From Opitutia bacterium (GTDB taxonomy: Bacteria; Verrucomicrobiota; Verrucomicrobiia; Opitutales; Opitutaceae), in the NCBI GenBank assembly GCA_947474365.1, contig CANJIU010000045.1, positions 1-64,000 of the forward strand: 64,000 nt of DNA, read 5' to 3'. Positions 8,002-16,532 of the stretch are shown in pieces. The translations under genes were made by a program, and so were the position numbers. The number at the start of each line of letters is the position of its first letter. Position 1 is the stretch's first letter. A model generated the notes under the pieces. The model was not told where the DNA came from. It searched no databases and was given only the letters and a program-made list of their open reading frames with translations.

Positions 8002-8577
8002 CTAGCCTACGACGTCAGCCATCCGCCCACCCCAACCCGTCTTGAAATTGGGCTGGTCGGGCAGGCTGCTTTGCCACTGCACCGTCTGGTCGAGGTGCGA
8101 ATAGAGCTGGTTTGGCAACGCAATCCCCGCGTTGTAGTCAGAGAGGGTCGTTGGGCGCACAAGGGTTCCGACGTTGCCCAAAAACGCGACTTTCCCCTGA
8201 TCGAAGAGCGCCTTGAGTTTTCGTACATTGGGATTCAGCGCGTAACTTCGACCGTCCGAATAGGAGTTCGGAACGATGGGCAGAAGAGTGGCGCGATCGA
8301 CCGCCACGACCGAACGCGAGCGCGCGTAGTCCGCGTACGAGGTCGCGTCATAGGGTATGAGCACATTCGTGCCGTCGTTTCCGCCGGAGAGGTAAATGCA
8401 GACGAGGGCCTTGAAGTCCGCCACGGTCGCGGCCGCCCGGGACCGCGCGGCGTCGGCGGACACGGCTCCGATCGCCTTGAGCTGCGTCAGGGCCGAGAGC
8501 ATTCCCGTGCCACCAATGGCGGAACAGCAGGCGTGCTTGACGAAACTGCGGCGCAACATGTTTTCGCTGGGTTTCAT
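8002..8577 (-). pseudogene. DUF1501 family protein, truncated by the integrated element
   Basis: The protein begins with a twin-arginine-like leader (RRSFVK) and the DUF1501 hallmark IYLSGGNDGTNVLIP. It proceeds through a conserved LGNVGTLVRP and YSHLDQTVQWQ, ending at residue 191 just after GWGGRMAD. Full DUF1501 proteins usually run to about 400 to 500 residues, so the C-terminal half, including the later metal-binding region, is missing. The ATG at 8,577 lies one base after the stop of the DUF1800 gene (TAATATG), showing an operon now cut by the element. DUF1501/DUF1800 pairs are common secreted proteins of Verrucomicrobia and Planctomycetes with poorly known function. The missing half should lie at the far left end of the element, outside the window. 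Confidence 0.8.
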
Positions 8578-8578
8578 A

Positions 8579-11500
8579 TTATCGTTGGACGGCCACGTCG
8601 GTGGAAATGGTCGAGAGGTGGAGCGCGGTCCGGACTCGTTCGGCGTTTGATCCGTCGGTCGCGGCCCATTCGACCAGGGCGGAAAGCGGCTGCAGGTGGT
8701 ACCCCCGGCCGGAATAGTCGGGCGCAACGGCTCCCGTCCCTTCCCCGAGTAACCAACCCGCCACCAGTCCGGTGGCGTCGCTCGGCCGACCTTCCGCCAT
8801 GCCGGCCCTGATTTGGGCCGGGGTGCGCGCCACATTCCAAAAACGTGCCTGCGCCACCGCACCGTCAAATCTCGTACCGAAACCGTCACCGCTTGGAGAC
8901 ATGGCCTGACCAATCGACAAGGGCACGTCAATTGCCGCCGGCGGCACCGAAACGTTGGTGGCCCGGCCGCCCGCAACGCCATTCACATAGATCGTGATCG
9001 CGGAGCCGTCGAAGACACCGGCCACATGGCTCCAGGTGCCCAACGGATAGTTCTGCGGGCCGTATACGACGCGCGCGTCGGCACCCGGCCCACCTGCGAC
9101 GGCGAATAGGAAACCAGACCCGGCGGCGCCCAGCGTGAAAATGTTATTGGGCGACACCGACGAGCTCTTGCCGATAATGTGAACGACCTGGCTCACATAG
9201 GGCAGGACCCACGCCTCCAACGTGAACGGTCCGACAGGATCGAACGCGGCGACCTTCGGCGCGACCAAGGGCACCACGCCCGTGGCGACCGCGAACCGCG
9301 GCGCATCCGCGTAGTTGGTGTTCTGCGGGATGCCGGGAATGGCGGCGATCGCCTGGATGATGGCGTTTTTCGTCGGACTCCTCATCTGCCCCCCGGCCAT
9401 CAGAATGTTCAACCGTTCCACCAACAGGGAGGGAGACGCACTCAGGCCAAGCAGACCGGTGAAATCGTTGCGCAGATAGGGCGACGGCGACGGTGCGCCG
9501 TCCACTCGCGGCGGAACCCGGGTGACAAGGCCCGTCAGGAAATTTGGCACCTTGATTGCAAAGGAGGCATCGGTGATCTGCATCTCTGGCGCCACCAGGC
9601 CGGCCGAGGCGAGAATTCCCGGGGCCGTGTACGAAGGGGAAAAGAAATTGAAGACGGAGGGCGACTGGAGGACGTTTTGCCCAAGCGTGCCCTCGATGCC
9701 GAAAAGCCACTCGGACCTGGGATGATATCGGTCGCCGCGGGGATCTCCCCAGTAGCTGTCCCAGAATCCGCCGCGGGGAGCCGCCGTTTTCATGAGTCGC
9801 CAAAGTCCCGCCATTCGAATCAGGGGTTCCTTGACCTTGCCGTACCCCGGGCTGGCAGCGGCATCCGGCGAGCGCGCCTCGTAGTCCAGCAAGATGGCGC
9901 GAACGACCGCGCCCAGGTCGCCGCGCACCCCGTTGCCGTTGTTGGCGAAGACCTGGGCCGTGCGATAAACATACCCCGGACTTGGGTTGCTGGACACGAG
10001 ACGCTGAATCAGTTGGCGACAAACAAACGGTCCGGTATTTGGATGCTGAAACAGCGTATCGAGGAGGATTTTCAACGCCTCGTTACCCGATACGCCCGCG
10101 GGGATGATCGTCGGATTGGCCTCACGCGGCGCCTTTTGCTCGAGCGAAATCACCTTTTTCTGGGTGGTGTCGTAGTAGGCCGGGTAGTTCTTGAGCGGTC
10201 GGAAAATGTACGCGCTGTCGGGTTCCGGTTCGCGGGTGGTAAACTTGCCCGGATAGATGAAAAAATTGTCGTTCTCATTTTGATACGCCCAGCCGGTGAA
10301 GACCTTGGCAGTCTCAGTGATGGAGACATTGTCGTAAGTCGGGATCGGGCGACCGGCGGCATCGAGCAGGAGCGTGCCGTCGGGGTGAAGCTGGACGAGG
10401 CCGACCGTGAAGAGCTGTTGGACTTCGCGGGCGTAATTCTCGTCGGGGCTGGTGCCTTTGACCGGATCCGCCTTTTGGTTGCGCAGGAAGGTGAGGTTCC
10501 AGGCCATCACCGGGTTGAGGGACACGAATTCGATCAGGTCGCGGAAGTTGCCAAACGCCCGGGCGACGAGCTGATCGTAGAAGTAGTTGATTTCCTCCGG
10601 CAGCGGCGTGCCATTTGGATCGGTCACGACAAAAATCTCCGACAGCGCAAACCCGACGCGCTGCCGAAGCTGGTCGGGCGCCTCGACCGCCAGAGTCCAC
10701 CAAGTGTTATTCTTGCTAAGGTTCGAGAGGAGCGTGGCCGGCTGGTCCAGTTGGGTTCGCTCCGGCGTCGGGTACTTGACGATTTCGTCGAAAACCGTCT
10801 TGCGAAACGAGGTGACGGGCAGCGCCTGTTGCGCCCGAATCCAGCCATCGACGCCGAGTCGTTTCACCTCCGCGATGGACTCCTCGGTGGGGCCAAACGT
10901 CGCCTGCAGGAGGAGCCTTGCGGCCTCTGCGTCCGAGGGGGAGCCGAGCAGACCCGCAGGAAGGCCCGGCGGCGCCGCGGGCGCGGAAAAAATCTGCGAC
11001 CCCTGGGCAGTCTTCAACGTACCGGTCAGTTCACCGCCGGGAAACCGGGCGCTGTCGAGACTGATATAAATGCGACCGTTCTTAAGTGCGTCGAGCAGGT
11101 CCGCCCGGGTGTAGGGTCCCACCGGGTTGATCTGCCACCGCGAACCGGTCACCTGGCCGATCGGCAAGGCTGTGACGTAGTCGTTCGTCGGACTGAGGCG
11201 AAGGTATCCGCTCACCTGAGCCGAACTCAGGTTGGAATGGGAGATATTGATCTCGGCGAGCGTACCGCTGGCACTGAGCAGCAGCGTGGCGATACCGGAA
11301 CCGATCGTTCCGCCGGCCGCGCCGTCCGGCCGCAGGTAGGCAACATAGAGTGTGGCAGTGCTGTCGGCGATCGTGACCGTCGCGACGGACTGCGCGCCCA
11401 CCAGGTAATCGGCCGCACTGAGGGTTAGGTCGACCACGACCGTACTCTGTCCGTCAGTCGTCAGATCCGGCAGGGGCAAAAGCGGAATTTTGACCGAAGC

Positions 11501-12997
11501 TGCGCCCGCCGGTATCGTGATGGTGCCGGGCAACAGGTCGTAATCGACACCATTCGCCCCCGTCCCGCCAACCCGGTAGGAGACGGTGAGGGCGGTCTGA
11601 ATGTCTCCCGTACGCGTGATCGTGTATTCACCAGGGTTGGACCCGGACTCGTCGCTCGTCGGCTTCGTCGCGGCAATGGTGACAAACGTCTGGGGGCTCG
11701 GGGCGAATCCGTCCTCGCCCGCGGCCCACACGTGATAGGCGCCCGTCCGGAGCGTGCCGTTGCGATAGTTGTAGAGTTGGATCACGCGGAGGAGTTCCGG
11801 AAGATCGATTCGGCCGTCCCGATTCGAATCCGCTGAATGATAACTCGATAGCGTGACCTTCGTGACCGTATTCGGTATCGCGGGATCGCCCGCAAATCCG
11901 TCCTCACTGCCCGCCTGCACCTTGTAGAATCCCGTCCGCGTGGGACCATTGCGGGTGTTGTAGAGTTCGATCACCCGGGTGAGTTCCTGCAGGCTGAGCC
12001 GAAAATCGAGATCCGTGTCTGCACTGTGGTTGGGCACGGCGGCCGCGGCGACAAAGGTGGCCGCGGAACCGCGGTCGGCCGAAGCGGCGTGGGTCTGAGC
12101 GGCAAAGGGAGGTGGAATTCCGTCGACGGTCACGTCGTAAATTTCCACGAGGACCTCGCCACCGCGGTTGGAATTATCCGTCAGCCGAACGCGGTAATTA
12201 CCTGGCGGGACATCAACCAAGATAGCGGCGTCCCTGGATCCGGCCGCGAGCCCGATGGCGCCGACCTGACCGAACAGGTGCGCGAGTTGCGGACCGGTGG
12301 CGCTGCCGTTGCCGACCGGCGTCTCCCAATTGTCATTCTCCGCCACCTTGGTCGTTTCGGAAAGGAGCTCTAGTTTCGGATCGGCCAGCACACCGGCGAC
12401 CCCGAACGTGCTGAGCGTGGGACCAACCGCGCGGATCAACAGCCGGCGCGAACCGGCACCCGCCGAAATTGTAATCCCCGGGACGAGTGCGTCCGCCACC
12501 GCGCCGACCTGCGCGCGAGTGGACAGATTGATGAACCGCGTGGCTCCGCCCCCGACCTCGTAGACCTCGACAAGTGTAACACCACGGTCCGCGCCCACCC
12601 CGCTTACCTGCGCGGTATAGCTGCCCGGCGCCAGCTTGGCGATCAGTGCGGCGTCTTTGGATCCGGCCGCAAGTTGAAAGGCACCAACCGAAGCAAATAG
12701 CGCCGCGTCGCCGGGATTGAAGTTGTCGTTCTCGGCGATCTTGGTGCCGCCGCTGAACAGTTCCAATTTGGGATCTGCGAGTGGAGCGGATACCCCGAAT
12801 GCTCCGAGCGCAGGGCCGACCGCGCGGATCAGCACCGTCTTGTCCGGCCCGGGGCCGATCGTGAAGCCGGTGACGAGTGGCTCGCTCCCGCCACCATTGG
12901 AGCGTATCGAAAGGTTTGAGAGTCGCGCCTCCTGGGCTCGCGATGCGACACAACCGACCACAATGGCCAGCCAGCAAATCGTGCGGAAAACTTTCAT
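8579..12997 (-). CDS. Giant secreted DUF1800 multidomain surface protein with embedded LamG domain
   Basis: This 1,472-residue protein has a signal peptide (1-21) and two tandem beta-sandwich repeats sharing DPKLEL...AENDN (about 22-150 and 155-290). Two dockerin/EF-hand-like calcium repeats follow at 320-360 and 385-430; the second carries DSNRDGRID. Next are a Calx-beta-like domain (about 438-545) and a CHRD-like domain (550-665). The DUF1800 domain begins near 685, with LLLQATFGPT and GWAYQN-type motifs. A LamG/concanavalin-like domain (about 1,228-1,450) interrupts DUF1800 just before its C-terminal VRTALHLSTISTDVAVQR. It is probably exported and calcium-stabilised. It is tightly coupled to the broken DUF1501 gene. 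Catalytic function is unknown. Confidence 0.9.
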   Translation of the reverse strand: MKVFRTICWLAIVVGCVASRAQEARLSNLSIRSNGGGSEPLVTGFTIGPGPDKTVLIRAVGPALGAFGVSAPLADPKLELFSGGTKIAENDNFNPGDAALFASVGAFQLAAGSKDAALIAKLAPGSYTAQVSGVGADRGVTLVEVYEVGGGATRFINLSTRAQVGAVADALVPGITISAGAGSRRLLIRAVGPTLSTFGVAGVLADPKLELLSETTKVAENDNWETPVGNGSATGPQLAHLFGQVGAIGLAAGSRDAAILVDVPPGNYRVRLTDNSNRGGEVLVEIYDVTVDGIPPPFAAQTHAASADRGSAATFVAAAAVPNHSADTDLDFRLSLQELTRVIELYNTRNGPTRTGFYKVQAGSEDGFAGDPAIPNTVTKVTLSSYHSADSNRDGRIDLPELLRVIQLYNYRNGTLRTGAYHVWAAGEDGFAPSPQTFVTIAATKPTSDESGSNPGEYTITRTGDIQTALTVSYRVGGTGANGVDYDLLPGTITIPAGAASVKIPLLPLPDLTTDGQSTVVVDLTLSAADYLVGAQSVATVTIADSTATLYVAYLRPDGAAGGTIGSGIATLLLSASGTLAEINISHSNLSSAQVSGYLRLSPTNDYVTALPIGQVTGSRWQINPVGPYTRADLLDALKNGRIYISLDSARFPGGELTGTLKTAQGSQIFSAPAAPPGLPAGLLGSPSDAEAARLLLQATFGPTEESIAEVKRLGVDGWIRAQQALPVTSFRKTVFDEIVKYPTPERTQLDQPATLLSNLSKNNTWWTLAVEAPDQLRQRVGFALSEIFVVTDPNGTPLPEEINYFYDQLVARAFGNFRDLIEFVSLNPVMAWNLTFLRNQKADPVKGTSPDENYAREVQQLFTVGLVQLHPDGTLLLDAAGRPIPTYDNVSITETAKVFTGWAYQNENDNFFIYPGKFTTREPEPDSAYIFRPLKNYPAYYDTTQKKVISLEQKAPREANPTIIPAGVSGNEALKILLDTLFQHPNTGPFVCRQLIQRLVSSNPSPGYVYRTAQVFANNGNGVRGDLGAVVRAILLDYEARSPDAAASPGYGKVKEPLIRMAGLWRLMKTAAPRGGFWDSYWGDPRGDRYHPRSEWLFGIEGTLGQNVLQSPSVFNFFSPSYTAPGILASAGLVAPEMQITDASFAIKVPNFLTGLVTRVPPRVDGAPSPSPYLRNDFTGLLGLSASPSLLVERLNILMAGGQMRSPTKNAIIQAIAAIPGIPQNTNYADAPRFAVATGVVPLVAPKVAAFDPVGPFTLEAWVLPYVSQVVHIIGKSSSVSPNNIFTLGAAGSGFLFAVAGGPGADARVVYGPQNYPLGTWSHVAGVFDGSAITIYVNGVAGGRATNVSVPPAAIDVPLSIGQAMSPSGDGFGTRFDGAVAQARFWNVARTPAQIRAGMAEGRPSDATGLVAGWLLGEGTGAVAPDYSGRGYHLQPLSALVEWAATDGSNAERVRTALHLSTISTDVAVQR

Positions 12998-13663
12998 GGC
13001 AGGAAATTCACCGGGGTTGAGGAATTACCGGTCAGCGCCATTCCCACCCACAATGCGGGACAGGAGATGGTGAGCCCCACCTACTCCCGCAATCTCTTTC
13101 ATGGTCGGCGCTTGCGGCCCAATCCAGGCGTTGCACCTCCCGCGCGCGGTCTCGCGGGAGAAATTCGCCGTGGGCGGGTCTTCCCGGACAAAAATCAACG
13201 AAGTTCGGTGCTCCCGAAAATGTCCGGTAACTTTTCGCGAGCAATCCGATTCTACCGAGCCCCCCTGCCGTGTCCACCGGGCCGTGATTGCCACGATCGA
13301 AATAATCCGAATTTCTGCGCGCCGTTCCCAGGATTAGTGTCCCGGCGTTTCGACCTTCGTGGATCCCCCGAGCGAACCACACTCGGACCACGCCCTGGTG
13401 CGGGCCAGTGCGCCGGCGGCGTTGCCCCGCGAACAGAATCCCCTCGTGCAACTCGGAACTCATCAACCTCGGCGCCGCGGCCCAAGAGCACGAGGCCCTG
13501 CCCGCGCTTGAAATAGTGGCAGGCGACGAGGCGACCATTTGCACGGTGCGGGAGGCCGCGAGGCGCACCGTCGTCCAGATCTGCAAGCATCCCGCAAGAT
13601 CACCGCAATTTTCCAATCAAACGAAGATATCACGTCTCATCCCATTCGCTATTCTCGCGGTCA
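12998..13663. other. Non-coding or decayed region upstream of the DUF1800 operon
   Basis: No reading frame here gives a convincing protein. The part next to 12,997 must contain the DUF1800 promoter and leader on the minus strand. A minus-strand stretch around 13,500 yields a short VACHYF-like tail reminiscent of peptide ABC-transporter ATPases, but nothing upstream of it supports a gene, so I leave it unassigned. Confidence 0.5.
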
Positions 13664-13975
13664 TGCCTTTCTCCTCGCCCGCACCGCGGAACACTATTGC
13701 CGGTGAATCCGGCACGATCAAATTCTCCGAATTACCCGGCCGGCCACGCTGAAGGCCATCCTGGCTCGCGGCAATTTGAGGTTACAGAGCGCCGACACGA
13801 CTGAAGTTACCGCCGAGTCTGACGTCAAATCGGTCGCCATGACGCCGCGCCTTCCAGGTTCCCGACGATTCCCACGATCAGCGGCGGACAGCTCGTGACA
13901 GGGACACTCAACGGCGGCGGTCCCGAAATCAGCGTCTCAACCATTAACAGCAACGTGGTGTTGCGAAAATTGTGA
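13664..13975 (+). pseudogene. Remnant of a DUF4097-type beta-repeat protein
   Basis: Three short frames on the plus strand line up with the start and end of a DUF4097 family protein. One has GTIKFSELPGRP. A second, shifted by one frame, has TLKAILARGNLRLQSAD and TEVTAESD. The third ends with SGGQLVTGTLNGGGPEIS, then STINSNVVLRKL and a TGA at 13,973-13,975. In intact homologues about 200 residues of beta-repeats lie between the second and third segments. At least one frameshift and a large internal deletion have therefore occurred. This class is usually an exported or envelope-associated protein. The identification rests on remembered family patterns. Confidence 0.6.
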
Positions 13976-14264
13976 GAGCGGCGACAAAACGTTCCGGACC
14001 GCCGGTGTCTGGCGGGAATCCTGCCATGCTGCCTGTTTCCGCGGACCAGCACAGTCGCGCCTCGAATATACGCAGGTCAGCGTATTCCCTTTTGCGGAAA
14101 AACACGTAAGGTTTGGCTTCGTCGAAGCCGTCGATTTTCATCCCACCATGCTGCCCGCCGTTGTCGTCCTGCTCCTTCTCACCGCCCTCGTGGCGACCGA
14201 ACCTCCTTCTACCGGTGGCGGGGACCGCTGATCCCACTCCCGTCCGCCCCGGGTCGTTCCTCTC
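13976..14264. other. Gap after the DUF4097 remnant
   Basis: No supported gene. A 27-codon hydrophobic frame starting at 14,148 (MLPAVVVLLLLTALVATE) could be the remains of a small membrane protein, but it is too short to call. Confidence 0.4.
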
Positions 14265-14308
14265 GAAAAATTAGCAGGGGCGCCCCCGCGAACGGAAGCG
14301 CCCCTGGT
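14265..14308 (-). terminator. Rho-independent terminator of the TonB-C-domain gene
   Basis: On the minus strand CAGGGGCG and CGCCCCTG (14,275-14,306) can pair, and the hairpin is followed by a CTAATTTTTC tract. It sits about 10 bp after the stop at 14,317, in the right orientation to end that transcript. Confidence 0.75.
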
Positions 14309-14316
14309 TGGTTTCT

Positions 14317-14727
14317 TTAGTTACTCCATCGGTCGAACGCGGCAAAACGCGTTCCGGACTCCACGGGATCGACGACCCTCACCGGCAGCATGACTTTTTT
14401 TGCCACCGGCTTGCCATCGACTTCCGCGGGCTGGAAACGCCATTGTTTCACCGCCTTCACGACCGCCGTCGCCAGCACATCGTCCGAAGCGAACTTGATG
14501 CTGAATTCAGCGGGCTTTCCCAACGCATCCACCACGAACTCGAGTTGCACCAGACCCCCTTGGAATTCCGGCCCGACCGCGGGTGAAACCACGGTGACGG
14601 GAACGGGAACTCCAGGATCCTTGTTGCACGACTCGAGGTAGGTTTGCTCCAGCGTCGACGCCGAAGCGGCGACGGACAGGAGCGCACCCACAATGAGGAG
14701 AACGACGAGCTTATTGACTGCTTTCAT
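14317..14727 (-). CDS. Secreted energy-transducer TonB C-terminal-domain protein
   Basis: This 136-residue protein has a signal peptide or N-terminal anchor (VVLLIVGALLSVAASA) followed by one TonB_C-like domain. The GGLVQLEFVVDALGKP strand pair, the AVKAVKQWRFQPA helix and the GKPVAKKVMLPVRV strand are characteristic. There is no proline-rich linker as in full TonB, so it may be a free periplasmic module. Verrucomicrobial genomes carry many such stand-alone copies alongside numerous TonB-dependent receptors. A clear terminator follows. The start at 14,727 is chosen because it begins the signal sequence. Confidence 0.8.
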   Translation of the reverse strand: MKAVNKLVVLLIVGALLSVAASASTLEQTYLESCNKDPGVPVPVTVVSPAVGPEFQGGLVQLEFVVDALGKPAEFSIKFASDDVLATAVVKAVKQWRFQPAEVDGKPVAKKVMLPVRVVDPVESGTRFAAFDRWSN

Positions 14728-15196
14728 GGTATTAAACTCCGCGATGAAGCGGAGAGTTTGGTTTTCTCTATCGGTGCTTGAACACCCCGGAGCCGTCTGC
14801 GCGAATGCCCAGGCAACCCCCGGATGGTTTTCGGCGGCGTGACCGATGAAGCCGCGCCGCCAAATCGTCCGTCTTGGGGCAACCACTGACCGGCGTACCG
14901 CTCGTCGGCACACCGCAAAGTACCGTACTCACGCCGGGGACGCAGGCGTGCGCCTGCATGGCGGGCCTGACACCCGCGCTCCCCGCGAAAATTCAAAGAA
15001 CTCCACTTGGAGTAACTTCGAAAGCACGAGCACGAGAGCAGTCGCCGTGCCGATATCACAAGTAGTTTCGACGCCCGACACCCAGATGTCACTTTCGACG
15101 ACGGTCGCCAACGTCCGCGCGGCATCGAACTCAAATGGCAGGACCGCTTGCACGGATGAACGAATGTCATTCCGTCTCCGATTCGCTCCGAAACTC
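14728..15196. other. Intergenic region of about 470 bp between divergent genes
   Basis: It must hold promoters for the TonB-C gene and the desaturase cluster. Two GC hairpins lie in the middle: GCAGGCG/CGCCTGC at 14,942-14,957 and GCGGG/CCCGC at 14,961-14,977. These look like repetitive extragenic palindromes rather than regulatory sites. No RNA gene was recognised. Confidence 0.5.
14942..14957. repeat. REP-like GC hairpin
   Basis: GCAGGCG, a TG spacer and CGCCTGC form a perfect 7-bp stem with a two-base loop. A second short inverted repeat follows at once (14,961-14,977). The arrangement is typical of dispersed extragenic palindromes, though copy number in the genome is unknown. Confidence 0.5.
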
Positions 15197-16243
15197 ATGC
15201 CTGCTGCTCCTCTCCATCAACCACCCTCCCGCCGACGCACGGCACTATTGCAATGGATCGATTCGGATTACACGTCGGAGAGCCGGGAAAAAATCCGCGC
15301 CGAGCCCGACCGGGTCGATTGGACCCGGTGTCTGCCCTTCATTTTCCTTCACCTCGGCTGTTTAGGGGTGATTTGGGTCGGCGCCAGTCCCGTGGCCATC
15401 GGGGCCGCTGTCGTGCTCTACTTTCTCCGGATGTTTGCCGTCACTGGAATCTATCACCGCTACTTTTCGCACAAGACCTATAGCACGTCCCGCGTCGGCC
15501 AATTCCTCCTCGCGTTGTGGGGCGCCACGACCGTGCAGCGCGGGGCGCTTTGGTGGGCTTACCATCATCGTCATCATCACCAGCACTCGGATGAACCGGA
15601 AGACGCCCATTCGCCGCATGTGCATGGATTTCTTTGGTCACACATCGGCTGGATCACGAGTCGCCGAAATTTCCCCACCGACTACACGACGATTAAGGAT
15701 CTGGCCCGGTTCCCCGAATTGGTCTGGCTGAACCGTTTCGACACCGCTGTCCCGCTCGTCTTCGCCTTCGCCGTCTTTGGTTTCGGAGCACTCCTCGAGA
15801 CCTACGCCCCGGGACTGGGGACCAATGCGTGGCAGATGCTCATCTGGGGCTTCTTCATCAGCACCACGATCCTGTTCCACGCCACCGCCTCCATCAACTC
15901 GCTCGCACACCTCATGGGGAAACGTCGCTTCGCCACCGCGGACGATTCCCGCAACAGTTTCATCCTTGCGCTCGTCTGCCTCGGCGAGGGTTGGCACAAC
16001 AATCATCACCGCTACCAGTCGTCGACCCGCAATGGTTTCTTTTGGTGGGAAATCGACCTGACGTATTACGGCTTGAAGGCATTGTCATGGACCGGCCTCA
16101 TCTGGGGCCTCAAGCCAGTCCCGGCCTCGGTGATGGAGGAAGCGGTCCGCGCCGATCATCCCGCCCACCTCGACTCCGCGAATCCAGCCGCTCCAAGCCC
16201 ACGCGAATTTTCCTCAGGAAAAAAGCCGCTTCCAGCGCGGTAA
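15197..16243 (+). CDS. Membrane fatty acid desaturase (acyl-CoA/acyl-lipid Delta9 type), first copy
   Basis: The enzyme introduces a cis double bond into saturated acyl chains using oxygen and a di-iron centre. The three histidine boxes are present: HRYFSH (about residues 87-92), HRHHHQHSD (124-132) and HNNHH near the C-terminal third. Four hydrophobic segments flank them, giving the usual membrane topology. The 348-residue length from 15,197 fits the family; a start at 15,164 is also possible. It is the first of a run of same-strand lipid genes and is followed by a second desaturase 289 bp downstream. Confidence 0.9.
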   Translation: MPAAPLHQPPSRRRTALLQWIDSDYTSESREKIRAEPDRVDWTRCLPFIFLHLGCLGVIWVGASPVAIGAAVVLYFLRMFAVTGIYHRYFSHKTYSTSRVGQFLLALWGATTVQRGALWWAYHHRHHHQHSDEPEDAHSPHVHGFLWSHIGWITSRRNFPTDYTTIKDLARFPELVWLNRFDTAVPLVFAFAVFGFGALLETYAPGLGTNAWQMLIWGFFISTTILFHATASINSLAHLMGKRRFATADDSRNSFILALVCLGEGWHNNHHRYQSSTRNGFFWWEIDLTYYGLKALSWTGLIWGLKPVPASVMEEAVRADHPAHLDSANPAAPSPREFSSGKKPLPAR

Positions 16244-16532
16244 CGCTGACAATCGCTTTTGCCATCGGGCGGAATTCGTCGCGACTACGCCTGAGATCTC
16301 GCGGGGCTACGCGGTGAAATCGTATAAGTAAATCTACGGCGCACCGCCGCGTGGAAGGCGGCCCGGGCGCTTCAACCGTCCGGGCGGCGCATCTTTTGTC
16401 CCGGGCCGAAACGACGCCGCGCCGCCTGAACAAAAAATGCACAGAGATGCCGTCCCCGATTGATCGATGCGGCATGAATCGCTGCTTGCACGTGCAGAAG
16501 CAACAGCGTTGTCTCACCCCCCTTCTTAAATC
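16244..16532. other. Gap between the two desaturase genes
   Basis: This 289-bp gap is long for an operon and probably contains a promoter for the second desaturase. A TAAGTA hexamer at 16,325-16,330 recalls ECF-type -10 elements but lacks a matching -35 at normal spacing. No other feature is supported. Confidence 0.4.

Larger units (their letters stand above)
1..8015. mobile_element. Integrated mobilizable/conjugative element (partial, one end in window)
   Basis: This stretch holds a tyrosine recombinase, an excisionase-like HTH protein, a MobF-type relaxase, a toxin-antitoxin-like pair and several orphan genes, none of which match the chromosomal genes to the right. The right border is inferred from the DUF1501 gene, which is intact at its N-terminus but stops at 8,002 shortly after a conserved GWGGRMAD-like segment, just beyond the integrase start. 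The left border lies outside the window, so element size and the second att site cannot be seen. No type IV secretion genes are visible here, so it could be an ICE or only a mobilizable element. The exact junction, somewhere around 7,985 to 8,030, is an inference. Confidence 0.75.

Noticed and set aside
9179..11428. A 749-codon plus-strand frame inside the DUF1800 gene
   Set aside because: Antisense to DUF1800, no recognisable domain, composition typical of a shadow frame.
13252..13590. Possible C-terminal tail of a peptide ABC-transporter ATPase on the minus strand
   Set aside because: Only a short VACHYF-like segment fits; there is no ATPase motif or cysteine pattern upstream, so chance resemblance is more likely.
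16325..16330. TAAGTA hexamer resembling the -10 of singlet-oxygen ECF sigma promoters
   Set aside because: No matching -35 hexamer at 16 to 18 bp upstream and no sigma/anti-sigma genes in the window.
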